From positions 15,871,001 through 15,935,000 of the forward strand of contig JAPTOF010000006.1 of the NCBI GenBank assembly GCA_028554755.1: a stretch of 64,000 bases of DNA, written 5' to 3'. Below are positions 22,643 through 35,504 of this stretch, piece by piece. Each line of letters starts with the position of its first letter. The stretch's first letter is position 1. This DNA comes from Cordia subcordata (Eukaryota > Streptophyta > Magnoliopsida > Boraginales > Cordiaceae). The position numbers were made by a program, and so were the translations under genes. The notes under the pieces are model-generated. The model was not told the origin of the DNA and made no database searches. It saw only the letters and a program-made list of their open reading frames with translations.

Positions 22643-25600
22643 TTAACCACATTTTATCATTCCAATCTCTCTCCTAATCTTGCAAAATTGATCCTCATGC
22701 AAAGGTTTAGTGAAAATATTAGCAACTTGATGTAAAGTATCAACAAATTCAAGTCTTATATCACCCTTTTGTACATGATCTCTAATGAAATGGTGCCTAA
22801 TCTCAATATGCTTAGTTCTTGAATGTTGAATTGAGTTTTTAGTGAGATTAATTGCACTAGTATTATCACAATATATAGGAACATGATCATACTTCAATCC
22901 ATAATCAAGTAAATTTTGTTTCATCCACAAAATTTGAGCCACACAACTACCAGCTGCAATATATTCAGCTTCGGTAGTAGAAATAACAACACTATTTTGT
23001 TTCCTACAAGACCAAGATACTAAGGAATGTCCTAAGAATTGGCATGTTCCACTAGTGCTCTTACGGTCTACTTTGCAACCCGCATAGTCAGCTTCAGAGA
23101 AACCACACATCAAATGACGTTCCTTTTGCATACCAAAGCCCTAGATTAATTGTTCCCTTAAGGTATCTAATGATTCTTTTTACAACTGTTAAGTGAGTTT
23201 CCTTAGGATTAGATTGAAATCTAGCACATAAGCATACTGCAAATATGATATCAGGTCTAGAGGCAGTTAAATATAATAGGCTACTGATCATACCTCTATA
23301 TTTCTTCTCGTCTACTAATTTACCCTTCTCATCCTTATCTAGCTTTGTTGAGGGGCTCATGGGAGTTCCAATCTCATTTGCATCTTCAAGTCCAAATTTC
23401 TTGATAATTTCCTTGGTGTATTTGGCTTGATTTATGAAGATCCCCTCTTTTGCTTGTTTGATTTGGAGTCCAAGGAAGAAGGTTAATTCTCCCATCATGC
23501 TCATCTCGAACTCCTTGTGCATACACTTTGAAAAATTCTCACATAAAGAGATGTTAGTAGCACCAAAAATTATATCATCCACATAGATTTGGACAAGTAG
23601 GATGTCATTGTCTTTTCTTTTGATAAATAGGGTTGAATCAAGTTTTCCTCTTTCAAAGTTGTTTTCCACCAAAAATCCACTAAGTCTTTCATACCAAGCT
23701 CTAGGAGCTTGCTTTAAACCATATAAAGCTTTTTCTAGCTTGAAAACATAAGTAGGAAAGCAAGAATCTTCAAAACCGAGGGTTGTTCAACATAAACTTC
23801 TTTTTCAATGAATCCATTTAAAAATGCACTTTTCACATCCATTTGATAAAGCTTAAAGTTCATGTGACATGCAAATGCAAGTAACATACGAATGGATTCA
23901 AGTCTAGCTATAGGAGTATAGGTTTCATCATAATCAATTCCTTCTTCTTGATTATATCCTTGTGCAACTAGTCTAGCCTTATTCCTAGTCACTAATCTGG
24001 CTTCATCTAGTTTGTTTCTGAATACCCATTTAGTTCCTATTATCTGTCTATCTTTAGGCCTTTCAACTAGCTTCCATACTTTATTTCTCTCAAATTGATT
24101 AAGCTCTTTTTGCATGTCAATTATCCAATTTTCATCAAGTAGAGTTTCTTTTACATTTTTGGGTTCTATATGAGAGATAAATGCATGATGCTCTCAAAAA
24201 GTACTAATATTACGCCTAGTTCTTACACCTTCATTTGGATCACCGAGAATAAGATCTTAAGGATGGTTTCTTATGAACTTCCAACTCTTTGGTAGGTCTT
24301 CATGAGGTTCTTTTGTTTCAATATCTTTGTTTGAGCATTGTTCGTTTTCCTCCTTGGCTTGAGACCTCTTTTCTTGATGTTCTTCTTCTTGCTTTGTTGG
24401 TTTTTCTTTGTCTTTTGGAGTTGGATCTTCAAGCGTTGTCGTTTCCAAAAGATAACCTACATCATCAATTTCCTTTCTTGGCTCAAATGGATTAGTCTCA
24501 TCAAATGTAACATGTATTGATTCTTCCATAACAAGAGTTCTTTTATTATATACCCTACATGCTTTGCTCTTTGTGGAATAACCTAAGAATATTCCTTCAT
24601 CAGATTTAGCATCAAATTTCCTTAAGTGGTCCTTAGTATTTAGGATAAAACATTTACAGCCAAATACCTTGAAGGATGATATTTTAGGTGCTTTGCCATG
24701 CCATAATTCATATGGAGTTTTGTTTAAGATAGGTCTAATCAATACTCTATTTTGCACGTAGCATGCAGTATTTATGGCTTCACTTCAAAAATATGTTGGC
24801 AAGTTGTATTCTTTTAGCATAGTCCTTGCCATTTCTTGTAATGTACGATTCTTCCTCTCTACTACCTCATTTTGTTGAGGAGTACGAGGGGCCGAAATGT
24901 TATGCTCAATGCCATGTTCATCACAAAAGTTCACGAAAGGAGTATTCACATATTCGGTGCCATTATCACTATGGATGCAAGTTATAAAATAGCCTTTCTC
25001 ATTTTGCACTTCTTTACACAATCTTGCAAATTCATTGAAGGCATCATTTTTATGTGTAAGAAACATGACTCATGTAAATCTAGTGTAATTATCAACTACA
25101 ACAAATGTATACCTAGATCCTCCTAAGCTTACCACATCAATGGGTCTAAACAAATCCATATGTAATAGTTGTAATGCTCTATTTGTTGAAACTTTATTTA
25201 GGGATTTGAAGGATGTCTTATGTTGTTTTTCTAGTTGGCAAGCATCACAAATTTTATCTTTTTCAAATTTTAGCTTTGGTAGGTCTCTAACTAGATCATG
25301 CTTTGACAAATCATTCAATAAGTTCATGCTAGCATGTCCTAATCTTCTATGCCATAACCAAGCATTATCATGCACAACGGATAAACATTTAACAAGTTGA
25401 CATATAAGTTCATTAATTTCAACAGTGAAAACATTTTCATTTCTCTTAGCTACAAATAACACATTATCATTTCCACATTCGTACACAAGGCATTTAGAAG
25501 ATTGAAAAACAACTTTATGACCTTTGTCACATTATTGACTAATGCTAAGTAGATTAAATTTTAGACCTTCTACTAGTAGGACATTGTGTATAGCAAGAGA

Positions 25601-27519
25601 GTTTTCGTTACTGATGCTTCCTTTTCCAATAATTTTTCCTTTTCCATTGTCCTCAAAGGTAATATCTCCTCCTTTTGTCCTTTTTAATTTGTAGAAGAGT
25701 GAAGAGTTACCTGTCATGTGCTTGGAACAACCACTATCCAAGATCTATTTTATTTTGCTTGGTTTGCCTTCATTGGATACCTACACACATGAAATTCAAA
25801 TGCAATTCTTTATTTTGGGGTCCCCAACACCTTGGGTCCTTTGCATTAGTTTCAATTTTTGTTTTTGACCACCCATTTTGGTCTTTGCCAATACGGAACA
25901 AGTGATCCTCTATTACGAATTTTCTTGTAATAATAATGAGTAGATACATGTTCTTTCTTTTCACAATAAGTACAAGTAATGTTTGGTTTTGGTAAAGAAG
26001 AGGTTGTGGAGGTGGAAACCTTGACAAAGTAAGTTTTGAAATACTTTTGATTGATGTTAGGTTTGTATCCAATACCACTCTTATCAAAAGATATTTTTTG
26101 ACTGCCAAGGAGTTTTTCAAAATTTTCTTTACCGTTTGTAAATTTTTGAATAATTTCGTTCAAATCCACAATTTTCTTTTTCAAGTCTTTAACCTCTTTT
26201 TCAAATTTCACAAAATCTTCGGAATATGAATTATTTTCTTTTTCTGAGATTTTAATCTTTTCCAAAAGTGGGACATTTTTCTTTTCCAAAATTTCTTTTT
26301 GTTCAAGAACAAGTTTCAATCTCCTATGCATTTGCTTGTTTTTTGCCAAAGCTAAAGATAAATCATCATGTAATTTAGCAAATGCATCTTTTAATTCATC
26401 AAAGCTATATTCCTCTTCCTCTTCTTCACTAGATGAGTAATAGATAGATGGAGAAGGTGAAGATAGTACCTCATCCTTATTGGCCATGAGGCAAAAGTTG
26501 GCTACCTCATGTTGCTCTTCCTCATCTTCTTCTCTTTCGGAGAAGTCCCACGTGGATTTGAGTGCCTTACTTTCTTTCTTCTTTGAAAGCTTTGGACAAT
26601 TTGTTTTTATGTGTCCCGGCTTATTGCAATTAAAGCACTTCAATTCATCTTTTGCATTTTTTGTCTTTTTGAATTCTTTGCCTTCTTTTCCTTTCTTCTT
26701 CCAACTTGTGTTGCTTGAAGATGCCCTTTTCCTCATCTTTCTAAATTTCATAAATCTTTTGAAATTTCGGGCAAGAAGTGCAATTTCTTCATCTTCCGGG
26801 TCCTCATCATTTTCCTCATCATCACTTGATGAGTATTTTGATGCAACGAGGGCAATGGACTTCTTTGTTTTCTTCTCTTCTTCTTCATGGTCCTTTATCT
26901 CAAGCTCATGAGTCATGAGTGACCTAATGAGCTCATTTAGCTCCAATGTATTCAAGTCTTTTGCTTCCTTTATTGCCGTGACCTTTGGTTGCCATGATGA
27001 TAGCAAGCTCCTTAGCACTTTCCTTACCTTCTCTACATTAGAATAATCCTTTCCAAGAGCTTTCAAATCATTAGTAATTTCAACAAATCTAGAAAACATT
27101 TGCTCAACATTTTCATTTGGAAGCATCTTAAATAATTCATATCTATGTACAAGCATAGCAATCCTAGATTCTTTCACTTGGCTAGTTCCTTCGTAAGTTA
27201 CTTCTAATTGGTCCTAAAGTTCCTTAGCCGAAGTGCATCCCATTACTCTAGCAAACTCGGTTGCATTCATAGCATTGAATAAATAGTCTAATGCTTTTTT
27301 ATTTAACTCAAATAATTTAATATCTTCATCATTCCATTCATTTTCTGGTTTGGGTATTCTCCTATCACCTTCTAATTTTGTAGGTAAAGTAGGCCCATTT
27401 TCTATGATTTTTTGAGCTTTGTAATCATGTGATTATATAAACACTTTCATCCTCATTTTCCAAAATGCATAATTTGTTCCATCAAAAAGGGGCGTTTGTT
27501 TAATAGAAATTCCCTCCAT
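22643..27519 (-). pseudogene. Sirevirus gag-pol polyprotein, defective
   Basis: Gag begins MEGISIKQTPLFDGTNYAFW at 27519 (usual copia opening). Two early stops lie in gag near 27433 and 27214. The CCHC knuckle CFNCNKPGHIKTNCP lies at ~26630, followed by a long K/E coiled-coil region typical of Sirevirus Gag, and a second Cys/His motif (CTYCEKKEHVSTH). Protease: MDSGCSKHMTGN at 25741. Gag-pre-integrase: WLWHRRLGHASMNLL. Integrase: HMDLFRPIDV (first D area), HSDNGTEY, PRTPQQNEVVERKNRTLQE with the catalytic E. Reverse transcriptase from 24115 (KWVFRNKLDEA; DVKSAFLNGF; YVDDIIFGATN). RNase H: TTEAEYIAAGSC, ending 22643. Stops at FT*V and YF*SEAI replace W; frameshifts lie near 23735 and 23100. Confidence 0.92.
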
Positions 27520-27565
27520 ATTTGCTAAAAATTCTACTAGTTGTTAAACTATAGGTAGAACCCTA

Positions 27566-27577
27566 GCTCTGATACCA
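27566..27577 (-). other. Primer-binding site, initiator tRNA-Met type
   Basis: In element sense TGGTATCAGAGC lies two to three bases after the 5' LTR end, a perfect 12-nt complement of the initiator tRNA-Met 3' end. Confidence 0.9.
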
Positions 27578-27579
27578 AT

Positions 27580-28877
27580 TGTTGGTGCAAATATCTTAAG
27601 AAGGGGGGGGTGAATTAAGACATAAATACTAATTTTTGTTTTTAAAAAATTCTCAGAAAATTTATAACTTCTAACAATCAATATATCAAACACAATGTAA
27701 GCAAAATAAGCAAGTATAAAAAAAATGGGAGTATAAGGAGAGGAGAAACAAACGATTTAAGGTGGTTCGGCCAATGCTACGTCCACTGTCCAAGGATGCA
27801 CCCCTTAGGACTTCAAAAATCTCCACTAAGATACTTCTTCAAATCTTGGTGAAGCACAAACCAAGTTCTTATAATCTCTTTGAAGCCCAACTTCAAGAAC
27901 CCAAGAGATTCACTCTTTAGGATTTTCCCACACTTTACAAGTTTTAAAGAATAAATCTCAAAAAGTTTATAGCTCTCAAAGTGTGTATATACTCAAGAAT
28001 TAAGAAAAGATTGAATCTGAAATTTTCTTCAAAAAGAAAATGAATAAGCTCTTGAAAGCTAAAATATATTGCAAGAATGGCTCAAAGATGGATTGTATGA
28101 TGATAAAACAATTTAGCACGCTTCAATTGATTTATTAGAATGTGTATTGAATGAGTATTTTAAAGAGATTTTGGGGAATAGGGATTTGGTAGGTGAAGAA
28201 GAAATGAAGATCTCGGCCAGAATGGTAATAAACGGCTAATGCATTTATTACAGCACCCTTTCAGCCGGTCGACCGGCTGGGTCGTCCGGCTATCCCCTTA
28301 GCCGGTCGATCGGCTAGGGGGTTCGGCTTTTTCTCCACGTTTCTGTTTTGGCCGGGCGACCCACCCAGGTCAGCCGGTCGACCAGCTGGGGGGTCCGGCC
28401 ACTCAAGAATGTGAAGTAAAGCCAAAGTTTTGCAAAAATCATTTTAAGTGCAATTTTCACAACTCCAAATCATTTTGTAATAATTTGTAAACATATGTTG
28501 TGATTTGAAATACCCAAAAAACTCATTTTATTTCTATGTGTGCATTCAAATACATTTGTGCAAATGTTATATCAAATGTGCAAGAGTTGAAAATTTTGCT
28601 TTGAACAAGAAAAAGAGAGTTTGAGCCAAGTCCACACAATATATAGGCATTTCACAAAAAGAGCAAGAAGGAAAATAATATCCGGTACCCCTTATGACTT
28701 CTCTTCTCCTCCTTATGCCTTCTCACCTTCTCTTTCTTCAAATAATGCTTTTTGCACATTTTCTTCAATCTTTCAAAGCTTCAACTAAATAACATCTCAT
28801 TTTCACAAGAAGCTATTTAGTCAAATAATGCATATATATTTTCATCATCAAAATCAATACTGAATATTTAGCTAACA
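27580..28877 (-). repeat. Sirevirus 5' LTR with palindrome cluster
   Basis: About 1298 bp. The palindrome cluster is at 28260-28400. Relative to the other LTR it differs by point changes and by an insertion/deletion of roughly 20-30 bp inside the palindrome cluster. Confidence 0.92.
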
Positions 28878-29371
28878 AATATCTTGGAAAATTTACTAAT
28901 TTCGCACACAAACCTCACGTGTATGGCCCATAAATTATGATTTTGGCTAAAATCTGAGTTCTGTTCAAGCAGTTAAACAACTTTAATTAGTTCAATATGG
29001 AAGACTTTTTATAAATTAGGTCGTAGAAGTTGTTGTCGTGTGACATGATTACTGATGCCCAAAATCAATATTATTTGTTTTTACTAAGTGTATAGTATAT
29101 TCATTAACCCAATAAAATCAAAACTTTACATCTAATCATGAAAGGAAACAAAAAGATGCTTATGAATCTATAAATCTAATTTAGAAGGTCACCAAGTCTC
29201 TACCTATTACAAAGAAAAAGGTTACAAAGATGCCCAAAATCATTTTTTTGTTTGAATGTACAATACCAAAATTCCTATATGTGCCAAATATTACCGTCCT
29301 TATGAGTTTTGGGGATTGATTGATGTATTTTGTATTTGTTATGATAACATTAAAGTTACAGTTAGATTTCT
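28878..29371. other. AT-rich intergenic DNA, nothing recognised
   Basis: No coding signal or repeat pair seen between the Sirevirus TSD and the SINE TSD. Confidence 0.6.
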
Positions 29372-29385
29372 ATCCATCGCTTCTT

Positions 29386-29645
29386 TTTTTTTTAAAAGGG
29401 TTAACCAAAGGAGAACCCCTTTCCCACTTGGCCAGAGGCCCCTTAACCAGGCGGGAGGCAAATCGAGGGATGTGCGTGAGTGGCAGCCCGACCAGGGAGA
29501 GGACCAACGGGCGTGGAAATCCAGCAACAGCCCCCGCAATATTTCAGCGGAGTACTGCCGCCACACGGACTCGATCCCGCGTTGTCAGGGTGTCACCACC
29601 CTAATCACCTGGCCACTTACCAACTCACCTATGCCCCTGGGGGCA
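29386..29645 (-). mobile_element. tRNA-derived SINE, 260 bp, perfect 14-bp TSD
   Basis: A GC-rich island flanked by the perfect direct repeat atccatcgcttctt (29372-29385 and 29646-29659). On the minus strand it begins TGCCCCCAGGGGCATAGG, has a Pol III A-box-like TGAGTTGGTAAGTGG and a B-box GGATCGAGTCC (29567-29577 on the plus coordinates), and ends in an A-run (the T-run at 29386-29393). Spacing and sequence fit a tRNA-derived SINE. The open frames crossing it are not genes. Confidence 0.92.
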
Positions 29646-29659
29646 ATCCATCGCTTCTT

Positions 29660-30430
29660 AACTACAAGGACACCGTTATATAGCTCCGTCACCTGGGTTG
29701 CATACAGAGTGTAATAGTTTAGATGACTTGCACAAACCCACTGCTTTAGAATAGGCATGACATATTGGATATTGGTCTTTGCACTTTAATTATCTAAAGG
29801 ATGTACTTTTTAGATGCAGATTTTTAATTTGTTAATATTTTAAGCAATTCCTCTCATTTAAGAAACCAAGTTATTAATTTTTGAATAGAACTCTAGTGAG
29901 AAGTTACTTCTTTGACCTTCTTTACGGAATCTCACAATTTTGTGGTTTGAATTTTGTGATTTGAAGTTAAACTTATTGAACCATTTCATTTATTTTTAGT
30001 GTTTCATCCCAAGCCATGTGCATGTGATCCATCGAGCTTGCAAAATTATCTACCAAATAGGTAGATAGTCGCAAAATTTCACATAGCAGCACAAAAGTGA
30101 AATACTTAATTTTTAAACGTCCATATCCACCAATATTTGTATTTATTAAAATTTTGAAGACAAGATCATCAGACTATATGGTAAAAAAATGTACACCACT
30201 TATATAATCTAAAGGCGAAGTTACATTTTAATTTGCAATAGATCAAAACAATTAGTGTTTGTTGCTCCAACTGCGTGGATTATCTAGAAAAGAAACTAGC
30301 AAGAACAGAGAGGTTGAGCATTCTGAGGGAGAAGCATGCCAACGTGCAATTTGGACAAGGAGGTCTGGTATTATACGAATTATAAAATGGTTAACAATGT
30401 GAAAGATTATAACATTTATAACATTTCAAT
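29660..30430. other. AT-rich intergenic DNA, nothing recognised
   Basis: No coding signal or repeat pair is supported here. Confidence 0.6.
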
Positions 30431-30436
30431 CTTTTA

Positions 30437-30592
30437 GATATCAGGGATTAGAGAGTAACTCAAGTGGCCAAAATTACTTTTGCTAGGAGTGAGGTCCAGG
30501 AATTAGAGTATAACTTAAGTAGTAGAAACTACTTTTGCCAGGAATGAGGTCCAGGATTCATATCCCGTGGGGAGAACAAATAGTTGAATTGG
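30437..30592 (+). mobile_element. Tandem tRNA-like SINE fragments
   Basis: Two adjacent ~60-bp copies share agagta(t)aact(c/t)aagt...actacttttg and aggaatgaggtccagg-like sequence. The second is followed by a B-box-like GGATTCATATCCC and gtggggagaac. An A-box-like TAACTCAAGTGG precedes. This looks like a tRNA-derived SINE with a duplicated or nested 5' half. No TSD was found. Confidence 0.55.
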
Positions 30593-30959
30593 AGGTGGGG
30601 TAAAAAGAAAATATCTTTTATGCATCAAGACCAAATGAGAGACATTCTATTGAAGAATAACACAAAAAAAAGTTAAGGTCAGATGTATCAAGATCTTCAC
30701 TGACATCTCAAATCATTCTGGGGAATATATGGTATGCCCATCGAGTATACAAGAATCACAAAGAAGTATGTGCATAGAAAAATTTCCAGTTCTATCCTAT
30801 CCTCCAGAAGTTTAAGATCAGGCCAGAACATAATTACCCAAGGCACTCCTATGACATATCCAGCAACAAGTAATCCATGTAACGTGGAAACCAATTTTAC
30901 CAAAAAAAAAAAAAAATCGTTATGATAATAGTACAAAGAAATCTGCATCTGTGGCCCCC

Positions 30960-31130
30960 TATTAGGATACAATCCTCATCTACTTCTACAACTATTTAAA
31001 ATACAAATTCTTGATACGTTGTAATCTTTTTAGCTAGAGTACATGTATCTTATCTATACATCTTGTGTATAAATTGTACTCAGCAGAATGTAAATAAAAT
31101 CACTTTTCCCACTCATCTAAAATCTCTTTA
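30960..31130 (+). repeat. 5' LTR, 171 bp
   Basis: Aligned end to end with 35505-35675, about 93 percent identical by eye. Confidence 0.9.
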
Positions 31131-31213
31131 TGGTATACAGAGCCAATATGCTCTAACGAGTTTTTTTTTTCGATCCTTCAAAAAAACATTTTTTTTTTCC
31201 TTTCTCTTCACTG

Positions 31214-34200
31214 ATGGCCACAGCAGACTCACCTGCTAGTGCAACTCAAACACCCACCACTTCCTCTGCTCCAATCGTTACTTTACGTGATGTTTTCACT
31301 CAAGCAACATCTTCAAATCTTATTTCCATCAATGCTGCGACACAACTTCCTCTCAAGCTTACATCAACCAATTATTACTCGTGACGTACTCAATTTGATG
31401 CGCTACTTCTTGGATATGATATGGCTAGTTATGTTGATGGGAGTCTTCCTTGTCCTCCTACGACAATTGAAAAAGAAGGCAAAAGAATTCTAAATCCTGA
31501 TCATCTGTTTTGGATGCGTGAGGATAAATTGCTTCTTCTCGGCATAATTGGCTCTTTAAGCCCCAATGTTGTGCCTCTTATTCGGTCATGCACCATGTCT
31601 GCAGCTGCGTGGAATAAATTAGCAAAGCAGTATGCAAATCCTTCCTCTTCAATCATGGGGCTTGCCGAACAGCTTACTCTTCTTTCACGAGGGAATCAAC
31701 CCGTTCTTGACTATCTCACGCAAGTCCGCAATGTTGCCGATGAACTTGCTTGACTTGGTGCTCTTGTTCCTTCTCGATATCTCATAACCCATACACTTAA
31801 CGGTGTTGGTCCAGCTTTCAAAGAATTAGCAGCAGCTATTCGAGCAAGGGATTCAGTCATTTCATTTGATGAGCTTCAAGAAAAGTTGATCGAATATGAT
31901 GCTTTTCTCAAGCGAGAAGAGACAAGAGCAGCTGGCATTCTTGGGCCCTTTTTTTTTCATGCCGTGAGGACCTCTTCTTCTGTTCATCACCAACAATGTA
32001 GATGAAACTCCAATCAAGCCAGTCGCAATCAAGGCAATTGCATCGCTTCTTCCAATCACACAATAGTATGGTGGTTCTTCTGACACAAACAAGCCAGTCG
32101 TCTTTTGCCAGTTTTTGTGACAAAAAGGGCCATACGGCTCGTCAATGTTTCACCATTAAAAAATTGGTGTTCCATTCTCCAAGTGCTCAAGATAATACAG
32201 CTAGCTCCATCCAACAGAACTCACAACATACATGGCTCCTTGATTCAGGAGGTCACTTCTAAAATTGGGAATTTTTTCTATCAGTCAGCCGTATGATGGA
32301 CCTAATGATGTTGTCATCGACGACGGAACGGTTTTTCTATTTCCCACATTGGCCAATCATGTATTCCAACTGAATCTCATCCATTACTTCTTTCTAATCT
32401 TCTCTGTGTTCCACAAATGCATAAAAATTTGTTATCTGCTAGTCAGCTTTGTCGAACTAATAGTGTCTCTGTTGAATTCTTTCCATCATCTTTTTATGTC
32501 AAGGATCTTACCACAGGGGCAACAATCGCAATGGGGAGGACAAAGAATAATGTCTATGAGTGGGATCCAACTCTTTTGTCGCCTCCTTCTAAGCAAGTTC
32601 ATCTTGGGCTGACAGTTTCTCTTCAACGTTGGCATGATCGGCTTGGTCACCCTTCGACCAAAGTCCTGAATAAAATTGTCTCGTTATTAACTATCATCTC
32701 GGTCTGGCAGTTTTCCCAAATTGTGATTCTTGTCACTGTAGTAAAAGTCATAAATTGTCTTTTGGGTCTTTTACTTTAAAAAGTTCGACACCTTTAGAGA
32801 TTATTTTTACTAATATATATGGGGCCTTGCTTCTATTCGATCAATAAATGGTTTTTCATATTATGCGTCTTTTGTCGATCAATTTACAAAGTATTCTTGG
32901 ATATTTCCCCTTGCTCTCAAATTAGATGTTGTTGAGGTCTTTGTACAATTTAAATTGATGGTTGAAAAGTTTTTTAATTCAGTGATTGCTACAGTCTATT
33001 ATGATGATGGCGCTGATTTTAAAAGTCTTAAATCATTTTTTTTTAAAAAATGGAATTCAACATCTGATAACTCCTCCTTATAACCCTGAAAGAATTGCAA
33101 GTGTTGAACGTCGCCATCGTCATGTAGTTGAGACAGGCTTAGCATTACTGCATCGTGCTAATCTTCCCCCTTCGTTTGGAGTTTTGCTTTTCAAACTGTT
33201 GTGTATCTTATTAATAGGATGCCCACAGAAATTTTAAATTTTCAATGTCCATAAAAAAAATTTTTAATCAGACTCCCAATTATGATAAATTGCGCATGTT
33301 TGGCTACTTTGTTATCCATGGCTTCGGCCTTATTCAGAGCATAAGCTAGATTATAGGTCCAAATCATGTTTATTTTTGGGATACTCAAATTATCACGACA
33401 CATTTTATTGTTTTGAGCCACAGACTAATAAATTATTTATCTCTAGTCATGTGCGTTTTGTTGAAATGAATTTTCCTTCTTTACTGGAGTCTTGGTCGTA
33501 CATGACTATTTCAATTGAATGAGGTAAATGGTTTCTAGACGATAACTCTCAACATATGACATCTGCCAATGATAACTTTGAAAAAAAACTCAAATTCTAG
33601 TGGGTCTCTTGAAGCGTTAGTTCAACCGATTCCTTTTAAAACTCAAAAGGTCAATTCTTATCATCCCAAGCTTGATCATATCACTCCAACTTCCACCGAT
33701 ACCAATGTTGCTTATGACTTTGCCATGACCCATTTTCCATTTCACCACCACATATTGCTCATTTCAATTCCCAAAGTGTCGAGTCCTCTAGTTTGTCAAG
33801 TCGTAATTGTCAAGACATGCATGATTTGGCCTCTGTTCGAAATAATAAGTTTGTTCCTGCCACTAATCTCATCCTATGCAAACACGGCTAAAGAGTAATA
33901 TTATTAAGGCGAAACAAATTTTTACTCTTACAACAACTAAGACTGATTCGAATAATTCGATTGAGCCAACAACAATTCCATAGGCTTTAAAATCCGAAAA
34001 ATGGACTGCGGCTATGTTGGAAGAGTTAAATGCTTTGGAAAAACATAATACTTGGACTCTGGTACCCTGGGAAGACCATCAAAATATTGTAGGATATAAA
34101 TGGGTTTTCAGATTCAAACGGAATCCGGATGGAAGTATTTCTCGTTTTAAAGCACATTTAGTGGCCAAGGGGTTCCATCAAAGGCCTGGATTGGATTTTC

Positions 34201-35504
34201 ATGATACATTTAGTCTTGTTGTTAAACCATCATCTACTAGAATTGTTCTCTCACTTGCTATTTCACAGGGATAGCAGCTTAATCAACTTGACGTTAACAA
34301 TGCCTTCCTTCATGGTCACTTAACAGAGAAGGTTTTCATGTCTCAACCTCTGGGATTTATTGATAAAGATCTACCTAATCATGTTTGTCAGTTAAACAGG
34401 TCTCTTTATAGTTTAAAGCAAGCATTGCGGGCTCGGTTTCTTGAGTTAAAGAATTTCATCCTATCACTGGAATTTGTATCAACTCGGTCTGACTCCTCAC
34501 TCTTTGTTTTTTGTGCTAACAATATACTGGCTTATATACTTGTCTATGTAGTTGATTTGGTCGTTACTGGTAATTCTCCTCAACACATAAGACAAGTAAT
34601 TGATGCCATCACCACACAATTTTCCGTCAAAGATTTAGGACGTCTATCGCACTTCCTTGGAGTTGAGGTCCTATATCATTCAAAAGGCATATTTTTGAAT
34701 CAGCACAAATGTAAATGACCTTTTGGTCAAATTTGGCATGCAAAATTCCAAATCAATCCAAACTCCCATGAGTGTCTCGATAAAGCTTTGCAAAGACTCA
34801 AGTGAATTTTTTTTATATGGTGCTCTTTACCGGAGTTTAGTGAGTGGCCTACAATACTTGACCATAACACGTCCGGACATTGCCTATGCAACGAACAAAT
34901 TATCTCAATTTATGCATTGTCTGCAAATGTCACACTGGGTAGCAGCTAAATGGATTCTCTGTTATCTTAAAGCCACTGTTAACTATGACCTATTTTTTAG
35001 GTGAACTAACAGTTTGGCCATTACTTCCTATTCAGATGTTGATTGGGCAGCTAACAAGGATGACTTTACTTCAATTTCAGCCTATGTTATTTTTCTAGGG
35101 GAAAATCCTATGTCATGGTGTTCTAAAAAGCAACAAACTATAGCTCGCTCCTCTATTGAAGCCGAATATAGATCTGTTGCTTCAACTGCTGCTAAAATAA
35201 CTTGGATGCAAAATTTGCTTCATGAGTTACATATGTCCATTCACGAACCGTCGAGATTACTGTGTGATAATATAGGTGCCACTTGTCTCTATGGTAATCT
35301 AGTTTTTCATTCTAAAATGAAGCACTTGGCCCTTGATTATCACTTTGTGAGAGAAAAAGTTGCTGAAGGTTCCTTGCAAGTGATGCTTGTTTTAACAGAG
35401 AACCAATTGGCAGACACTCTCACTAAGCTACTGTCAAAACAACAGTTTGCAACACTAAGGTCCAATATGGTTGTAGCTAATTGCTCGATCTTCTTGTGGA
35501 GGCA
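31214..35504 (+). pseudogene. Copia gag-pol, many stops and frameshifts
   Basis: Starts MATADSPASATQTPTTSS at 31214. Gag UBN2-like region (YDMASYVDGSLPCP; AAAWNKLAKQYANPSSS; LLSRGNQPVLDYLTQVRNVADELA). Damaged knuckle SFCDKKGHTARQC near 32120. Protease start WLLDSG near 32232. Pre-integrase WHDRLGHPSTKVLNK at ~32625. Integrase pieces to ~33240 (ASVERRHRHVVETG). Reverse transcriptase from ~34014 (YKWVFRFKRNPDGS; LDVNNAFLHGH); the catalytic YVDD reads YVVD. RNase H with SSIEAEYRSVAS and QLADTLTKLL near the end. Multiple stops and frameshifts; surely inactive. Confidence 0.9.

Larger units (their letters stand above)
19045..28877 (-). mobile_element. Full-length Sirevirus-like copia retrotransposon, 9.8 kb
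   Basis: Direct LTRs at 19045-20352 (3' LTR in element sense) and 27580-28877 (5' LTR), each about 1.3 kb, start TGT(G/T)GGTGC and end TAGCTAACA. Flanking 5-mers are aatac and aatat. The PBS at 27566-27577 is a perfect 12-nt complement of initiator tRNA-Met (TGGTATCAGAGC in element sense). The polypurine tract aaaaagggagagat abuts the 3' LTR at 20353. Order on the minus strand: gag, protease, integrase, reverse transcriptase, RNase H, then an extra ORF in the position of the Sirevirus env-like gene. Long LTRs, a ~10-kb size and palindrome clusters in the LTRs also fit Sireviruses. Point stops and frameshifts make this copy defective. Confidence 0.92.

Noticed and set aside
26480..26911. Serine/phenylalanine-rich frame of 143 codons on the plus strand
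   Set aside because: Antisense shadow of the K/E-rich coiled-coil part of the Sirevirus gag.
19045..28877. An endogenous virus because of the env-position ORF
   Set aside because: All enzyme domains are in copia order with tRNA-Met priming and the ORF shows no envelope features; a Sirevirus-like retrotransposon explains it.
29256..29714. Several overlapping open frames (up to 152 codons) on both strands
   Set aside because: They arise from the GC-rich SINE, which has Pol III boxes, an A-tail and a TSD.
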